This document shows positions 25,547-40,500 of a stretch of 64,000 nucleotides of DNA, piece after piece; the stretch's first letter is position 1; the number at the start of each line of letters is the position of its first letter. Under the pieces are notes generated by a model. The model was not told the DNA's origin. It did not search any database and worked only from the letters and a program-made list of their open reading frames with translations. The position numbers and the translations under genes are program-made. Source of the DNA: Bradysia coprophila. Lineage: Eukaryota > Arthropoda > Insecta > Diptera > Sciaridae. Where the stretch lies: positions 14,462,062 through 14,526,061 of the forward strand of contig NC_050738.1 of NCBI RefSeq assembly GCF_014529535.1, written 5' to 3'.

Positions 25547-28500
25547 ATGTTTGCGACATTCGCATTCAGTCGAATGTTTGTGATCCTATGGTCTTATGCA
25601 GTGGCAACTGTAGCTAGTCATGAACAAAGTTTTGGTAAGTATCCGAAATGGAAACTATGTAAAAATCTTAAACGGCAAAAAAATAGAATTTTTTTCTTGA
25701 AATGGAACTTGCACTAACGCGCTTTCATGCAGATCAAAACTTAGCATTGGTTTATGAGGCTCTTATAAACCACTGTTAGTCTTTTAATCTAACGTAGCAA
25801 ATGTACATTATAGCGATGAGGGCGACACTAATCTTAAATTCAACTTTTTCACTTTTGCCTTCCTTGTAATCTTTAACGTGAAAAATATTAAGACTAAATC
25901 TTTGAAGACTTTAAGAACATAAATAAACTGACTGACCGCTCCAATACTGCAACTATTTTAAAGAAATTCTAGGACTGCCATTAAGACATTATTGTCGTGG
26001 TATCATTTTAATACTGAGTTCTTTTCACGTATAGTGTATTGCATGAAAATGTATTGGAAAAACTACTTCGAAACCTCCGAAAAGTTATATATATTATGCA
26101 CCTGTTGCCAAGATTGATATTTTGACGTGTAGGAGATTTTTGCCTTAGCCGAAGGCGTGGGCCATAATGCCTACACGTCAAAATAACAGTCTGGCAATTG
26201 GTGCATATCATATTTTATCTGTCGAGAACAGATATATCGAGATAAACAAAAACTCCCTAGAGGGATAAGCTCGAGATTATCGTTCTAGACATATAAAAAA
26301 CATTATGTCATCACTGACTATGTCATCTGTTAACGAGAGCGACGACAAAAATGAACATTTAGTTTTGTCCAATATGGTCTCATGTTAGAACTAATGAAGT
26401 AAAAGATTCTGGGTAAAACTTTAGAAACGTATGATAATTGAAGTAACAGATTTGATAATTATAATTTGGATATTCTTGCCATCTAAGAAAGGTTTTATCG
26501 TTTTATCTGCATGTCTGCATAACATGGAAGTAGTGTTATTTTAAAAATTCATAGTGCTAAGCGAATTAATTTGAATTTTCACCATATTCCAGTGCCTTTT
26601 ATCTTGATCAGTCGTTTTTATCAAGCGAGTTTTGAAATAATGAAAAAAGTATCACCACACACGCCAATATATTTCTCCTTGACGCGACGTTTTCTTAGAT
26701 CGGTTGAGGAGATTCGTCTAGAATTTACCAACTGCTTCAAATAATTTACTTTTATCAAAGAACAATTTAACACAAACGAAATCTTAAAAATTTATGATGT
26801 CGGTATCTCTCTGTGTCGCTCTTTTTCATCGCTCACATTTTCCGAGACTATAGAAAAATAGAGAACTGAAAAACGAAAATAAAAGAAAATGCAAAACTCT
26901 GTCTGAAAGTAAATTAAAAAGGAAGATGACGAGGAAAATGTTTTATGAAGAGTGATGAGGCCCAAAAATAGATTTTATGACAAATTTATCATTTTATGCA
27001 AGTGACAGTTGTGCGTAAGGTGTTACACAAAGATTTGAAGCGAAGTCAATAGAGTAAAACTGCTCAACCAAATGTGTATTGCCTCGGTAAGATTCATATT
27101 TTTAGATTAGTTTTCTTCGTCGCGTTTTTTTCAAACCAGAAATAATTTATGGATCTATGAATCTTAGGTCACGGTAAACGAAGAAAGATTTTCTGTGATA
27201 TTCTTTGTTGTGATGGGTTGTTGTGAAAGAATTTCCGCTTATGATTCCGTTAATTTTTTTTTCTTCTACATCTGAAGATGCGATTTTGAAGGGAAATAAT
27301 TATAAATGCTGTTGGCTCGTGATGATATGCATACATTGTACAAAGCACATCAACGTTTACGAATACAAAAATTTATGTTAATTTGTGTTCAGCTCTTTAT
27401 TGATGCGAATTATTACAAATGATAGTGTTTCGTTGGGCAACAAATGCTGCGTAGCATATTGTCTACCGAAACAATTTCGCAAATTTGAATAACAATAATT
27501 GTCTCGGCGTCAAATGAAACATATTATTCTTATTGTGACGAATGTTGACTCGCCTTGCATACAAACAGAGAAACAAGCACGGAGTAATTTTGCATACATC
27601 ATTTCTTGCAAATCGAACGAAAAGAACATAAAATGAAATAAGAAACAAATTTACTTAATCAATTATTTAAATCGTTTTTTTTTTCTGTTTGGTTAGCGCC
27701 TATCGCCAACACTAACTTCTTGGCATTTTAAATTAATTTATTGCAGATGTGAGTCTGATCTTTTTAGTTGAAAAATTTTCTTGTTCTGTTCAGTTATTTA
27801 TACACGCATTTAAAGACATGTAAAAGACAAGAACATTGTTCGAAAATCAGCTACACTGCCATGTAATATAATGTAAGAATTCCTCAAGTGAAATCCTAAA
27901 CGAGCGTGCAAGCGTCATGTGAAGAAATAATTTGCGTTAAATAAAAATTTATTGGTTCTTGCAATAAGGTTGTCCAGCTTTTTTTAGAGATCTTGTAAAA
28001 AGGATGTTTAAGATGATAAATGGACAAGAGAATTTTTTTTACACCAAATTTGGTGAAATATAAATTCGGGAGAAATTTCCCGTTATAAGATTTAAAATGA
28101 AAAAAAAATTGTCGCTCCTCGTGTGTGCTAATAAAAAGGTATCGAATCGATTAATGGCGTTTCCCTTTATGATTTCTAATTTTCATTTATTGTTTTGTCT
28201 TGTCAACATTATACCGAACCGAAGCTTCTACAAAAAAAGACTAAATCGTTGTTAAAGCATACCCTGTCATTATACAGTTATCACGAACTATCAAATTAAT
28301 TCGAAAAAAAACCTAAAACGATAAATGAAAGGAAAAAAGTGTGCACATAATTACCACATCCGGAATTTTAAAATTCAATAAATGATTGCTGCATGCACGT
28401 ACATACAAACGTTCAATTAATGACTATGTTTCAACTCTTGTATAAAAATCGTCAGTGGAGTCTTGTGTTTGTCGATAGTGGTATGGGACTGTAGATTTGA

Positions 28501-31500
28501 AGTGCAAACTCAATAGAATTTTTACTTAGAAAACATAGCACTTACACTGACTTGGACTTCTCCTTCCACCAACTAATTAAAATTGCATCCGATGTAAAAC
28601 TCCTTTTTTTTACAAATCTTGAACCTTTCAGAAATGGTTATTCATCTGTCATTGACAACGACGAACAACAAGAAGAGATCTGTGACTAACTAGTGTAACA
28701 CATAAAATACATGTTAAAAATAGTGAAGTAAAAGATTTCGTATATAAAGTCACGAGCTACTTCAAACAACCGAAGTAAAAGATTTAATGATTGATTTACA
28801 TCGGAATTATGTCTGACATAAATGTTATTCCGACACTAGTTTTAACAATCCATTCAGCATTTTTAAAAACAACCTCTGACATAAATCAAATTGTTCGTAA
28901 ATTAAAATTTCAGTAATAATTTAATTGAATCGTGTATCTTACTCATCTTTTTGTATTATTATCTTTCAGGAGAATTTACATGTTGTTCTGATGTTTTCGG
29001 TTCCTGTCGAACGTCTTGTGAAAATGTAAGTATATACAAATTTCCTTAAAGTATGCGTTGTCAATACTCTCTCCAGCAAACAAACAACTTTTATTAAGGT
29101 GGTGAAAGTGTCAATTATCCTTTGGAATTTACATAGAAATAAGGTGTGAATTTGACACAGAGAGCTGAGAGTTTGTTTGCTAGAGATAGTATTGGTGTTG
29201 TCAATACAAACAATTCATTTCGTAAATTTAACAAATCGATCCAAAAACAACTTCGATAAGAATAATGAGAAGCATTTTACGGATCGATGATAAGGTCATT
29301 GCGCAGACACTAAAATTTGTAATTTATAAGGAAGGATACATTTATTATGTTTGAAGTGAACAAAACCACTTCCGGCCAACTTACAACTTATTTCATCTTA
29401 AGACTTGAAACAGATTTATTCAGACATTCAAATAAATGTTCAATTTAATTTTAATATTTAACGATCCTCATCTAAGTACAGCACAAAATTGTGTATTGTG
29501 AGAAAATTATTTTCCGAAAATTGTATTGCTTAAGATCGTAAAAAATAATTTATTATCCCTCTAACGAGTTAATGTCGTTCAGTGATACGAATAAAAACGT
29601 ACGATAATAAATGTTGAACGCATATTATCGCTTCAAATTCTCCATTTGTACATAAATTAGTGGCATGTTAATGTCACTATAAGTTCATTTACATTTCATA
29701 CAAAATTTTCTTGTTTTATTTATGTTTTGCATTATTACTACAACTTGGTCATAAAGGCATGGAACTAAGTGAATCTAATCAAAAGTTTTATATTCCGCCT
29801 CTTTATTTCTTTACAATGGTGGCGGTGCGATTTTTAAAAATTGTGGTAATGGTCAGGTATATGCATAATGCGGCTGAAGAATTGTGTGTTGGTTAAGGCA
29901 TTCGAATGGTAGTTTTCTAAGAATACAAAAACGTTTTATGGGACATTTAGTAGCTAGCAGACTTACTAGTCATTTGCATAAAAACAGCTAGTCGTAGAAA
30001 TGATTTGCGAATTTACTTCAGTTAAATTGCATTATACAGGATTAAAACGCTTGAATTTACGAGTGTCCTTACAAACATATTCCATTGCAAATAAAATCGT
30101 TTTGAACTTCATGCAGCGTGTGAAGAGAAATTCAATATACATCTTCCCTTAAGCGTACACACAATAATTTGTGAACAATAACACTGTTGTGTCAACAAAT
30201 TGTTCAATTTCAATAGAGATGTGAAACAGGATATTTTTTCTATAATTTTGCGGTTCATTCATAATAAAATGTTCCAGCATTGAGTGCTTTGTTGTGCAAT
30301 ATTTCCATTATATCCTCGATATTCGAACCAAAATACAAAAAAAAAGAAAGAATTAAAATCCAATAGAACATCAAAGTGGTTCTATTTCGAATAATAATCT
30401 TCCTAAATTTTTTTTTTAATATCCCGCAATAACATTTGATGGTAATGATGTTCGAATTAACTCTCTTTATATGCAGTCTTCTCTTTGTGTAAACACTAAA
30501 TCGCTTAAGACTTGGTGTCAAAACAACGAAACATCAAACGGTGCGGCACTTGTTTTAAAATGTATTCGAAATTTTATGAAGAAAATTGTTGGAGCATATT
30601 TTCTACATTTAATCGGACCAAATTGGTTGATATAGTTAAAATAGAAACATTCGGAGTTTGTTCTCTCTGTGTTCTTAGGATATGCTGAAATATCCGTTTG
30701 ATGATTTATTTTTAGTTTTTTTTTTCTCGATTGAATGAGAAATTCATTCAAAGCTTAGCTGCATTTTATAGAGTCCATTCCTTTTCTAGACTTATGAGTT
30801 TACAGAAATGATTTGGATCATCAACCATTCTGCTCGGACTCACCTAAATAAGGCGATAAAACCAAAGGCTAGAATATTACGTAACAGAAAAATCGAGTGT
30901 TTTTGGTTTAAGAGTCATATCGCCAAATCTTCAGGCGATTTTTGTAACTTTGCGAACAAGCGGTCTCCGATTTTAATGAGTCATAGCTCGTTGGATTCGT
31001 CTTTCAATTCTAGGGAACACGTATCTTTCACTTTTTCTAAAAAAAAATTGTTTTCTGTGAAAAGAGATCAAAAGAAAAGACATGTCAGAGGGTACCGAAA
31101 ACAGTTTTTCGGCAATAATTCAAGAAAGAATTATTTTAAATTGTTGTAATGTTGTACGAATGTCGGCCTTGGAAAGACCTACAGGTAGAGTATACGCAAT
31201 GCTTGGTGCGAGTACATCCACGAGAGTTATGACTAAAAATATAGTGAATGTTCGGAGAGTCCGGATTCTCTGCAGCTTCGTTGTTCCACGGAACTGAGTA
31301 TGGGGTGTTGTAGCTGGCCTCACCCACTATCGTTGCACATATGTATGAACCCAGTACTTTTGTGCTGCAAGCCCATAGATGTCTTGGAAAAAAAGTTGGT
31401 GCCAAAATGCAGTTTCCTTCTTTCTACAGCTCTACGGCTCTACAGCTGGGACAGCATCTGGAACGGTACTACGGCAGTCATTTTTTATCGTCTACTATTC

Positions 31501-34500
31501 TTTTACCTTATCAATAGAAAAACGCTTCGTTATGTCTCGAATATATCAGATCCACTATTTTCTCTGGTTTTCTTCCCTCTCGATAAACGTACTGTAGCAG
31601 TATATTTTCCTGTAGATTAACATTAAATTCATGCTGGTATGCTAGGCATAATCTCTCATTTTCCACTTCGTCTAAAATATAAATCAACGCAACGTGTCAA
31701 TAAAAGGTATTTAGTGTGGATTTCGTTCTATGACAAGTGTTATCCGTTTTAGTAACTATGATACAGTAGATTAGATCAGATGCCTGTAAAAATTCCAATT
31801 TTCTTTTCATGTTGTAGACCAAAACAAATTCACTTAAAAAATGCTGTAAGCCCGAAGAAATCGTTTAAAAAAAATTCTAAAAATAATTCGAGTAAAATTT
31901 TTGTTTTCTTTCCAAATATTTAATTTGGGATAAATATTCAGTAAGATTATCTTGCAATAATATACTCGCCCCATATATTCAAGAGAGACAAGGAGAATTC
32001 GTTAATTTTAATTTTTACACTAATGTGAAACATCCGTTGATGGATTTAATATCTGAAAATAGAGAAAAATTAGAAAGTGATTTGTCTATTTCCAGCGTTT
32101 TTTTTTCTAATTAGGGATTTTTCGGTTTTTACATCAGTCATAAGCATTTGTTTTATTTCACTTATAGTCATGAAGGGTCTCTGTGTATAATTTACAGTGA
32201 TTTGTTGACAATAAGTTAGTGTCGCATCAATAAATTTATTATCTTTTTAGATTTGTTTATGGCTAGAAAACTTATTTGTTGAAATAAATGCGATGTTTTG
32301 ATATTACAACAGACAAATGAGGCATTCTTTAAAGGGAGACAGGTGGCAAACACATCGTTAGTACAATTATCGAATCTACTATTTTCTTTTATTCCAAGTA
32401 TTTTCAACTGATTGATTCAAAATCTATTACTTCATTTGTTTGGTAATATGTTTTTCTATACAAGACAACGTTAATCAAACGCCGGCTCGGTACATAACTT
32501 CCAAATCGTCCAAATAAACATTTTGGACAAAGGTGCATAATCTAATATAGTTCTGAAATTATTTTATTAGTTCGATTTGAACTAACACACGATTAATTTA
32601 TGATTAAATTGACTTCAACTGTTAGCCATTGCATCTTGTCTTATCAACAATGCACCGAGTTACTTACTCGAAATGGGGGATTGAAGTTTTTATAAGCTAT
32701 TTTTAATCGATTTAAAACATTATTCTAAACAAAAATTTGTTCAACGGTATGTCTCTAAAATGCACTGATCTTTAGAGGTAGAATATTTTTTTGCTTAGAA
32801 TAACGTTCTGCGTCGAATTGGTCGAAACTTCAATCCGCCATTCGTGACTTTAATCAATAGTTCATCCTATAACCCATTTGTTGTAACATAATTTTCAATC
32901 ATTTTATCATTTTCATTTATCCAATTCATATATTTTACGATAATCATCATCTTCGAAAATCTTCTTATAAGTTTAAGCAAATATCTTTTCTTGATGCTAT
33001 GACAAACAGCGATTAAAAAAAATCGGAATGCAATAAGTTCTTCATTCGGCAATACTCACAAACAGACTGTAACAATTGGAAAAGGTTAAGTGATGTTAAC
33101 GATGTGATATGTTGTATTGCTCACTATAAGAATTTTCGATAGAATAAGTCATAATATTTATGGTTTTGCCAACTTTTCACATTGCTTTGAAGCGAATCAT
33201 AAATTATTGTTTTTAATTCCAAATGTTGGTTTCGTATCGTATGACATCTGATGAGACGAAAAACTGTAATAAATATTTTAAGCCTCGTGCTTGTTCATCC
33301 ACTTAGTCGAGACCACTAAGGCACTTGCGTGTGTTCGTCTTATTTAATTATGCGAGAAACTCAAAATAAAAGTTTTTTTTTTTTAAATACACAGGAGATC
33401 ATTGAATTAATTACTTATTTTGCTTAACTTTCGCGAATAAATATTATGATGTGAATAACGAGTACTTATCGCCATATTTATGCCACTCTTTAAAGATGCA
33501 TAAATAAAATACTCCCAAGTAAAGCAAAACAAGCATCGTTAAGCATTTCCACTTAAACTGTTACATATCGTCAACACCAAATCATACAAAAATACTGTTC
33601 CATCAATGTGATGGATATCTAGCACTTCAAGCGATTTTTCTACCCACCTGAGATCAAGAGACAAGATATATACATACGTACCACAAACGAGAAGAAGAAG
33701 AAAAAAAAATGAATGAGAAATTACAAATCGTTAAAATTTTATTTCTTCCTTTTTGTGTATGGTTTCAAGTAGATACAGATGCATGCTCAATTTGATATTT
33801 TGCATTTTACATGCAGGCCAGGTCTATAAACAAACATCATAAAAACTGTTAATAAAATAATTTTTTTTATAAATTTTTTGATTTGTTTTTGTTGTTGAAA
33901 AAAAAAAACGAAACAAGAAAAACAAAGAGTAAATATTCATACATGGTGGTAATAGGATACATACGGAGTGAATATTGAAAAAAAAGTATTTTTTCTGGTG
34001 AGCGTTATTTCATTAAAATATTGCTTTTGCATTTGAATGTAATAAAATTCGAACACTCTGTGTGTTCACACACAACATTCATGTTATATGAATCAAGAGT
34101 ATGACGAATACAATTTATTACAAACACCCGAGCACGACACGTTGTGAATTGTTCTGCAATAATCCTATATACAATTTTGGATTTTTTAAACGTTTCGTAA
34201 TTTTTAAAATAACAAATGAGTTTACCATATTTTGCGGTTTTGGATCGAAATTTTGGTGAAAGATTAGGTTCCTTCATAAAAGGAATGGCCAACAAAAAGA
34301 CACACACTTCTTTGGGTGGCGAAATTTTATTGATCTGCGGAGACTGAAGAATATAAAGTTTGCATTAAATGACAAAGAAAATCCAGAGGAAAATCCCAAA
34401 ATAGTTCATCTCTGCTATGGCAAGTAATGATGACTTCGAAACGTGAATACAGTGAACGATATTCAAATTTGTGTTTAGTTGGCATGCACCTACTGTTACG

Positions 34501-37500
34501 TATTCAAACGCATTTTCAGTTTTCCCATTATAAGGGAATAATAGTCATAAGCGTGGTAGTGGTTAAGAGCGTGTAACTGTAGGTTTACATAGCAACACGA
34601 GTTTGACATAAAATTCTTGTGTTTTAAGATGTTTGTGCTTTCCCATTGTTTGTTCAGCTGACGTAGATTTTGACACAAAAATGTCTGAGACACGGTTGGG
34701 CAGTTTGCGCAAATGACGTATAATTTATGAGTCAACTTATAAGTTGAAAATTATAAGTCAGGTCTTCATACAAGAAGTTCTGGAAGGTAATTTCCAACTT
34801 AAAATTGACTGACAAATAATACGTCATTTGCGCAATCATTTGCGCCATTAGAACCTAGTCTTAGTATTTACTTCTCATTCACATTCCTTAGAATCGTTTC
34901 ATTTCATTTCTTTGGAACGTCAAAAACATTTGAAGTTTAACGTCAGGTGTATTTCGTCATTTGTAACTTCTTTTGTTTACCCTATTTTATGATACATAAG
35001 AGAACACTGACCCTTATTTATTTTCTTGTCATCGTTGTCGATAACAGTGATGGCTACCCGTTTCTAAAATGATATCATAAGTTTGTCTCTTCATCCAAGC
35101 ATTTTCATTAAATTGATTCCAAATAGTTTACTTCATTAGCTGAACATACAAATGAGTAGAACAACATTAGGAAAAATACATCTCTTCGATCTTTCAATCA
35201 CCTAGTACAGGAAACTTTCTCGATCCGCCCCTGGTAGCTATCGATAATAGATGTATGTAACCCAAGAAAGTAGAATTCTAATCGTAATCATGAGCTCATT
35301 ATATTATTCTTCCCTAACCACTGAGTGTGTACACGAATCTTTTCTGTATGTACTGGTGGCAAAATATTGTCAAATCAAATCAACGTCTGTTCATTATAAA
35401 AACTTTTAGACAATATTTGTGTAGAGCGTCATGTCAAACGATAGGACAACGTAACAAATATGAGATTAAAATCAAAACACCTGATTGAATACCTACTCAA
35501 TGTCAATTCATTACGAGAAAAAAGTAACATGTACCGCATACCATACAAAACAAAATGTTTTTTAATATAATTTCGAATCAAGAGGCAAACTATTACACCG
35601 AATAAAATGTCATTAAAATTCGTCAATCGTTTTTTTCTCTCTGTCATAAAATATAAGTATAACGATGTTGAATATCAAATGAATTTTAATAAGTCCAAAA
35701 CCTCGTTCAAAACACTATCTCGGGAACAATGAGAGTGTAAGAATAATTTCTTGAATTTTAATTTATTTTCAAATACAGTTTTTCGGTACCAAGAATATTT
35801 TTTCGTGTCAATGAAATTTAATTTTGCTTTTTGTATCCTGTTTCTATAATATATCACGGAAATATTCGGTTTTCGAAAAATCATGTGGGGAATAAATTAA
35901 TTTTTTTATGTTTCTGGTCGTCAAAACACTATTTCACAGACTTCTATGTATATTTGTAAAAGAAATGATAGATGCAGTAAGACTGATTAAGTATCCCTGC
36001 CAAAGAATTTAAATAATTGGTAGAAGGAGGTTATTGAACAAAAAATGCGAGATTTATGTTACTTGACCCCCGTTTTGTAGTATCACACCTATCTTTCGCA
36101 TAACGTTCGATTCAAACGCAAAGTTGACATCATAACTATTCAATTGTTTAGCAATAATTTTCTTTTGAGAACACATTTGTCTGTTGTGCAGAAATCACTG
36201 TTTAGTGACTGACGACAATTGCTTTTTGTAATTAGGCTCACAGACGATACCATTAGGATAGTTATCACCGATGACCGATTCTGGTACTTCATTTCATTTC
36301 AACATTTTCAACAGATTGAAGCAAAATCTTTTACTTCAATTTTTTTAAAACATATTTGGCTACATAAGACGATATTATTTAGAGATCATTGCTTTTGTCG
36401 TTTGTTTTCAATAACAGATACTGTAACTGTTTGTAATATATTAATAGATTGTGGATTCGAGCTATATTTCACAGGACTCTCACTGATTGACGCTGTCGGC
36501 AAGTCGGCCACTTCTATCACTTCATCGAACAATACTTTCATGTACAATGTGATCGAAAATTTAATTTTCTTACAAATGATTTTGATTTTTGTGTTAGTGG
36601 TCGTGCGTCGAATAGCATGCACCGTGTTGTGTGGCTATTCACATCCTGTGCCGAATAGTCACTCCGTTCATTTCATGCATCGAAATTTTGGGCAGATTGA
36701 TAACGACACAACTCAATTTAAAAAAAAAATGAAAGATTAGGGTACAGATTCTAGTTACGGGCTGTGTAAGAGAGGTGCGAGTGATGCCAGTGTATGCGTG
36801 AACGAGGTAAAACCATATATGAATGAGAGACATATACGACATGTAGATGAAAAACATCGGCCAAAAAAACCTTAGTTGGTCACACTGATTTTCAGCTAGT
36901 GTTCCTTGTTAAATTTCATAGTAAAATGAAGCTACGCTACATTGTTTCCATTCAGCACTATCTCAAAATCAGTCGTACCAACACAGGTTTTTTTTTTGTG
37001 CCACGAATATTCAACTTTGTCGCATATATCACTCTTTCATATATGGTAAAACTGGGGCTCGTAACAAAAATAAAAAAGGCTCGTGACCGGCATCGTTACT
37101 CTATATCACTGAAAAAGCACTTCAAAGTCGAGCATTTTCAGTAACAGGTTGATTTATAGATATGGTTCGTAACAAAGGCCACCTGTTAATAACAATTCGA
37201 AGCTTCTAGTGGTCGTTTCGTTCAACATTCAAATGTGCCATTTTTGACATTGAATGCTTGGCACCATCTAAGTCTAGTGGTTTGTCTCCAACTAAACTAA
37301 TATTCCTTGAATCCATCACTTTCTTTATATCATCTAAACATTGATATTCTGATAAAATCTTTACTTATACCTCATACGACTCCCTAACAGGGGCATATTT
37401 ACATTCCTTAATATTTAATATTAATGTGACCCCATTGAGTTTAAACGATTTAATTAAGTGAGGTTCTTAACTTTTTGATAAATGTTCAATAAATAATTTT

Positions 37501-40500
37501 ATTCGAAATATGATCACATCTGATGTGTTGTGATATTAAATGAACATGTTCAGTTGGTTTCGATTCATCAAATTTATCATGATCCATATAAAATATTATA
37601 AATAATGCTGTGTACTCGATCGTATACGTAAACATTTTACGAATAAAATAAAAAAAATTCAAACCACCAACAATTAATCAAACCACATCCCAAATAAATA
37701 CAACTTGATGTGTGTCTCCATTTGAATACCATTTAAATAAATAATGTCTACGAAGTTCAAATGAATAAGAGAGACAAACAATTAATCATAAAATTTATTT
37801 AATAAATAAAGCAGAGACCAAGAAATAAACAATTCTCGAGATGAAAAATGTCTGAATGTTATATCCACTTTGAAGGTGTACATTGTCATAATGATGTCAA
37901 AACAGAATTCTTTTTCACCTCGTCGAATTAATTCGCTTCACATTTTCTATTTGTATGCGTAAACGTTTTTCTCATTATTTTTTTCAGTTTTCTCTAGTTC
38001 AATTGGCTGCTGATGGCGATAGTAAGGATTCAAATTTAGCAGACGTTAGACGATACTGTCCTTCTATGCAAACAGATTTTTGGAACTGTATGAACAAGAC
38101 ATTAACTGGTTAGTCTATTTGGATACGTGTTTTAGAATAGATTTCAAGTCCAACACAACCCACTATAATATAGTATAAAACCTCACACATTGTGAAACTC
38201 CATTCAAGAGATCGATGCATAGATTTTCAAATTAATTTTGCAAACAAATTTACAGCTGTACAAAGAGGAGCTCAATGGTCAGGAAGAATATGTTGCCCAC
38301 TAGCAACTCATCCGAAATGTCAGAATGCATGTGCAACATCTGCATCTCGTGAAGAATTAATTACTGGGTGTCGACAGAGTGATGAACAGAATTTATTTTC
38401 ATGTTTTGATCGACAAGACGTGGGCGATGAATGTTGTGGAAATGCGAGAACTTCAAAGTGCTTGCAAGTATGTTATTTTATACAAGTGTTTCGTTTCTTT
38501 GGTTAGTTTTAATGATTTCAATTGATATGGAACGCCTAGATATGCCTTTTGCATGAGATTTCTTTAGGTCATCGGAAATATTGAATATTTTTGAGATCTA
38601 GAGAGAAGTTGTTTTTGAAAATGTATTTATTTCACACAGGCTTGTCGGGACATATTTCGGAGTCGCTTGTCTCCAGTCAAGGAACAACGAAACCTAGTTG
38701 AAAGTGTGTGTAATGATAACAACACTAACTCAAAGGTGCTTCAGTGCGTTCAAAATTTCTTTGATCTCACACCACTCAACAACTCTAAACAATGTGAGCG
38801 CACAAACATCTGAGTGAAAAAAATCCTTCACAATATTAAATCACCTCTCAAACAGACTTGCCTTGCTGTGACCATGCACCAAATCTTGGCTGTAAAAATG
38901 TTTGCACAAACATTCTAACCGTCGGAGAAACTACCCAAGAAATGATCGATGACTTGGAACGAGGTGGATGTGGACCAGTAGTGCCATATGATCCATTGTG
39001 GCAATGCTTTCTCTCGGCTGGTAGGAAAGTATCAATCCCAGCATCGGATGACTCAGTTTCCCAAATCAATCAAGTGGGTATGGATTCGGCCAAACTGCAC
39101 TGTTGCCACAAAGCATTTTCGCCAAAGTGTCGTCGCCTGTGCATCCAAACATTTTCCAATGATTGGACAGAGACGAGGGTTGACTTTGAATTCGATTGTT
39201 ACAGTCAGATATCTGAAATGTCTCTTAAGCAGTGTTTGGACGAAGGTAAGTTAAATATTAATGGAAGAGAAGGTCATTGTTCAAACAAAACGCTTTTAGT
39301 GGATGAACCATGTGAACTGGGTTGTGATGGGTTATCATTTTGCACCAACTTTAACAATCGACCTACGGAACTGTTTCGCAGTTGTAACAATCAAGCTGAC
39401 AATGCAGCTCGAGAAGATGTTGCCTTATGGAAACAAAATGTAAATGATTTTCGATCTTAAAAATATATTTAATTTGAGAATTAATCCAACTGCTCACTTT
39501 AGTCAACTCTAAGTCTTCCTGGTCTCACTTTGCCTATCAAAGACATCTCTCATTGTTCACCGGAAACATGGAGAGCGATTATTTGTTCACTTCAAATCAA
39601 ACCTTGCACACGCCAAAGGCATGCAAATCAAATATGCAGAGAGGATTGCTACGAAATTCTATCAAAGTGTATGGACTGGACGAGATTGGAAGCGGGACAC
39701 ACAGCATCGTCAATATGTTCAAGATTATCACTTGAAGATGCAACAGCTCCTTGTGTTTCAATAAAACCCTACATCGAACCCAGTGATCTACCACACCATA
39801 CAGGAAATCATAAAATTATATCGCCGTGTCTCGCGCATCCTTGCAATGCAACCGAGGTTTGTCAGCTGAAAAGAGATGGTGGCATCGGCTATGAATGCGT
39901 TCCTGGATGTGCCTTAGGTAGAGTTCGTTTTCAAGCTAATACCGAACGTTTTGCTAATTAATTCGATCGAATTTTCTAGGAGAGACATCAACGTATATGG
40001 TGCCACTGAACTCATACGTACGAATACCTGTATCACTCAAACAAAAAGGTTGCTTGAAAATTTGCAAGTGTGGTTTATCTGGGCGAATTGAAAATTGTCA
40101 ACCATTACCATGCGTTGTATACGATTCTTGCATGTTGGCTGGCAAGAAAATCGAACACGCATCTTGGTTTCATGTAGAATGCAACATTTGTAGTTGTTTT
40201 GCTGGTGAAATTACATGTACGAAAAAGCAGTGTAAAATCCCAGGTAAAGGCAGTACCATAAAAGTCTTTGTTAAAGGCTCGATCGCTGATTGAACAACAA
40301 TTCCATTGCATCACTTTCAGGCATTTCAGACAAATCATTCACTAGTCTCCCATGCAATTGTCCACCCCATTATGTGCCTGTTTGTGCTCGCAATGGGATG
40401 ACCTATTCATCGGCTTGTGTGGCTCGTTGTACCGGGATTCCCGACACTGGCATCGAGTTTGGACCGTGTAGCAAAAAATCATCTTGCGAAGATGTTACTT

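Larger units (their letters stand above)
29208..37987. other. Bulk of reck intron 2
   Basis: Nearly 9 kb of AT-rich intronic sequence. It carries dispersed-family copies (32421-32475, a composite near 35031-35120, 36322-36445), a hairpin element (34706-34834) and a less AT-rich patch at 31080-31480. No exon belonging to another gene could be supported; the 173-codon open frame at 36219-36740 overlaps a repeat copy and looks random. Confidence 0.5.

Noticed and set aside
31136-31405. Minus-strand frame with plausible-looking composition
   Set aside because: Three frames overlap here on both strands and none shows a known motif; kept only as a compositional finding.
36219-36740. 173-codon plus-strand frame in reck intron 2
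   Set aside because: It overlaps a copy of the dispersed repeat, starts at a non-ATG codon and resembles no protein.
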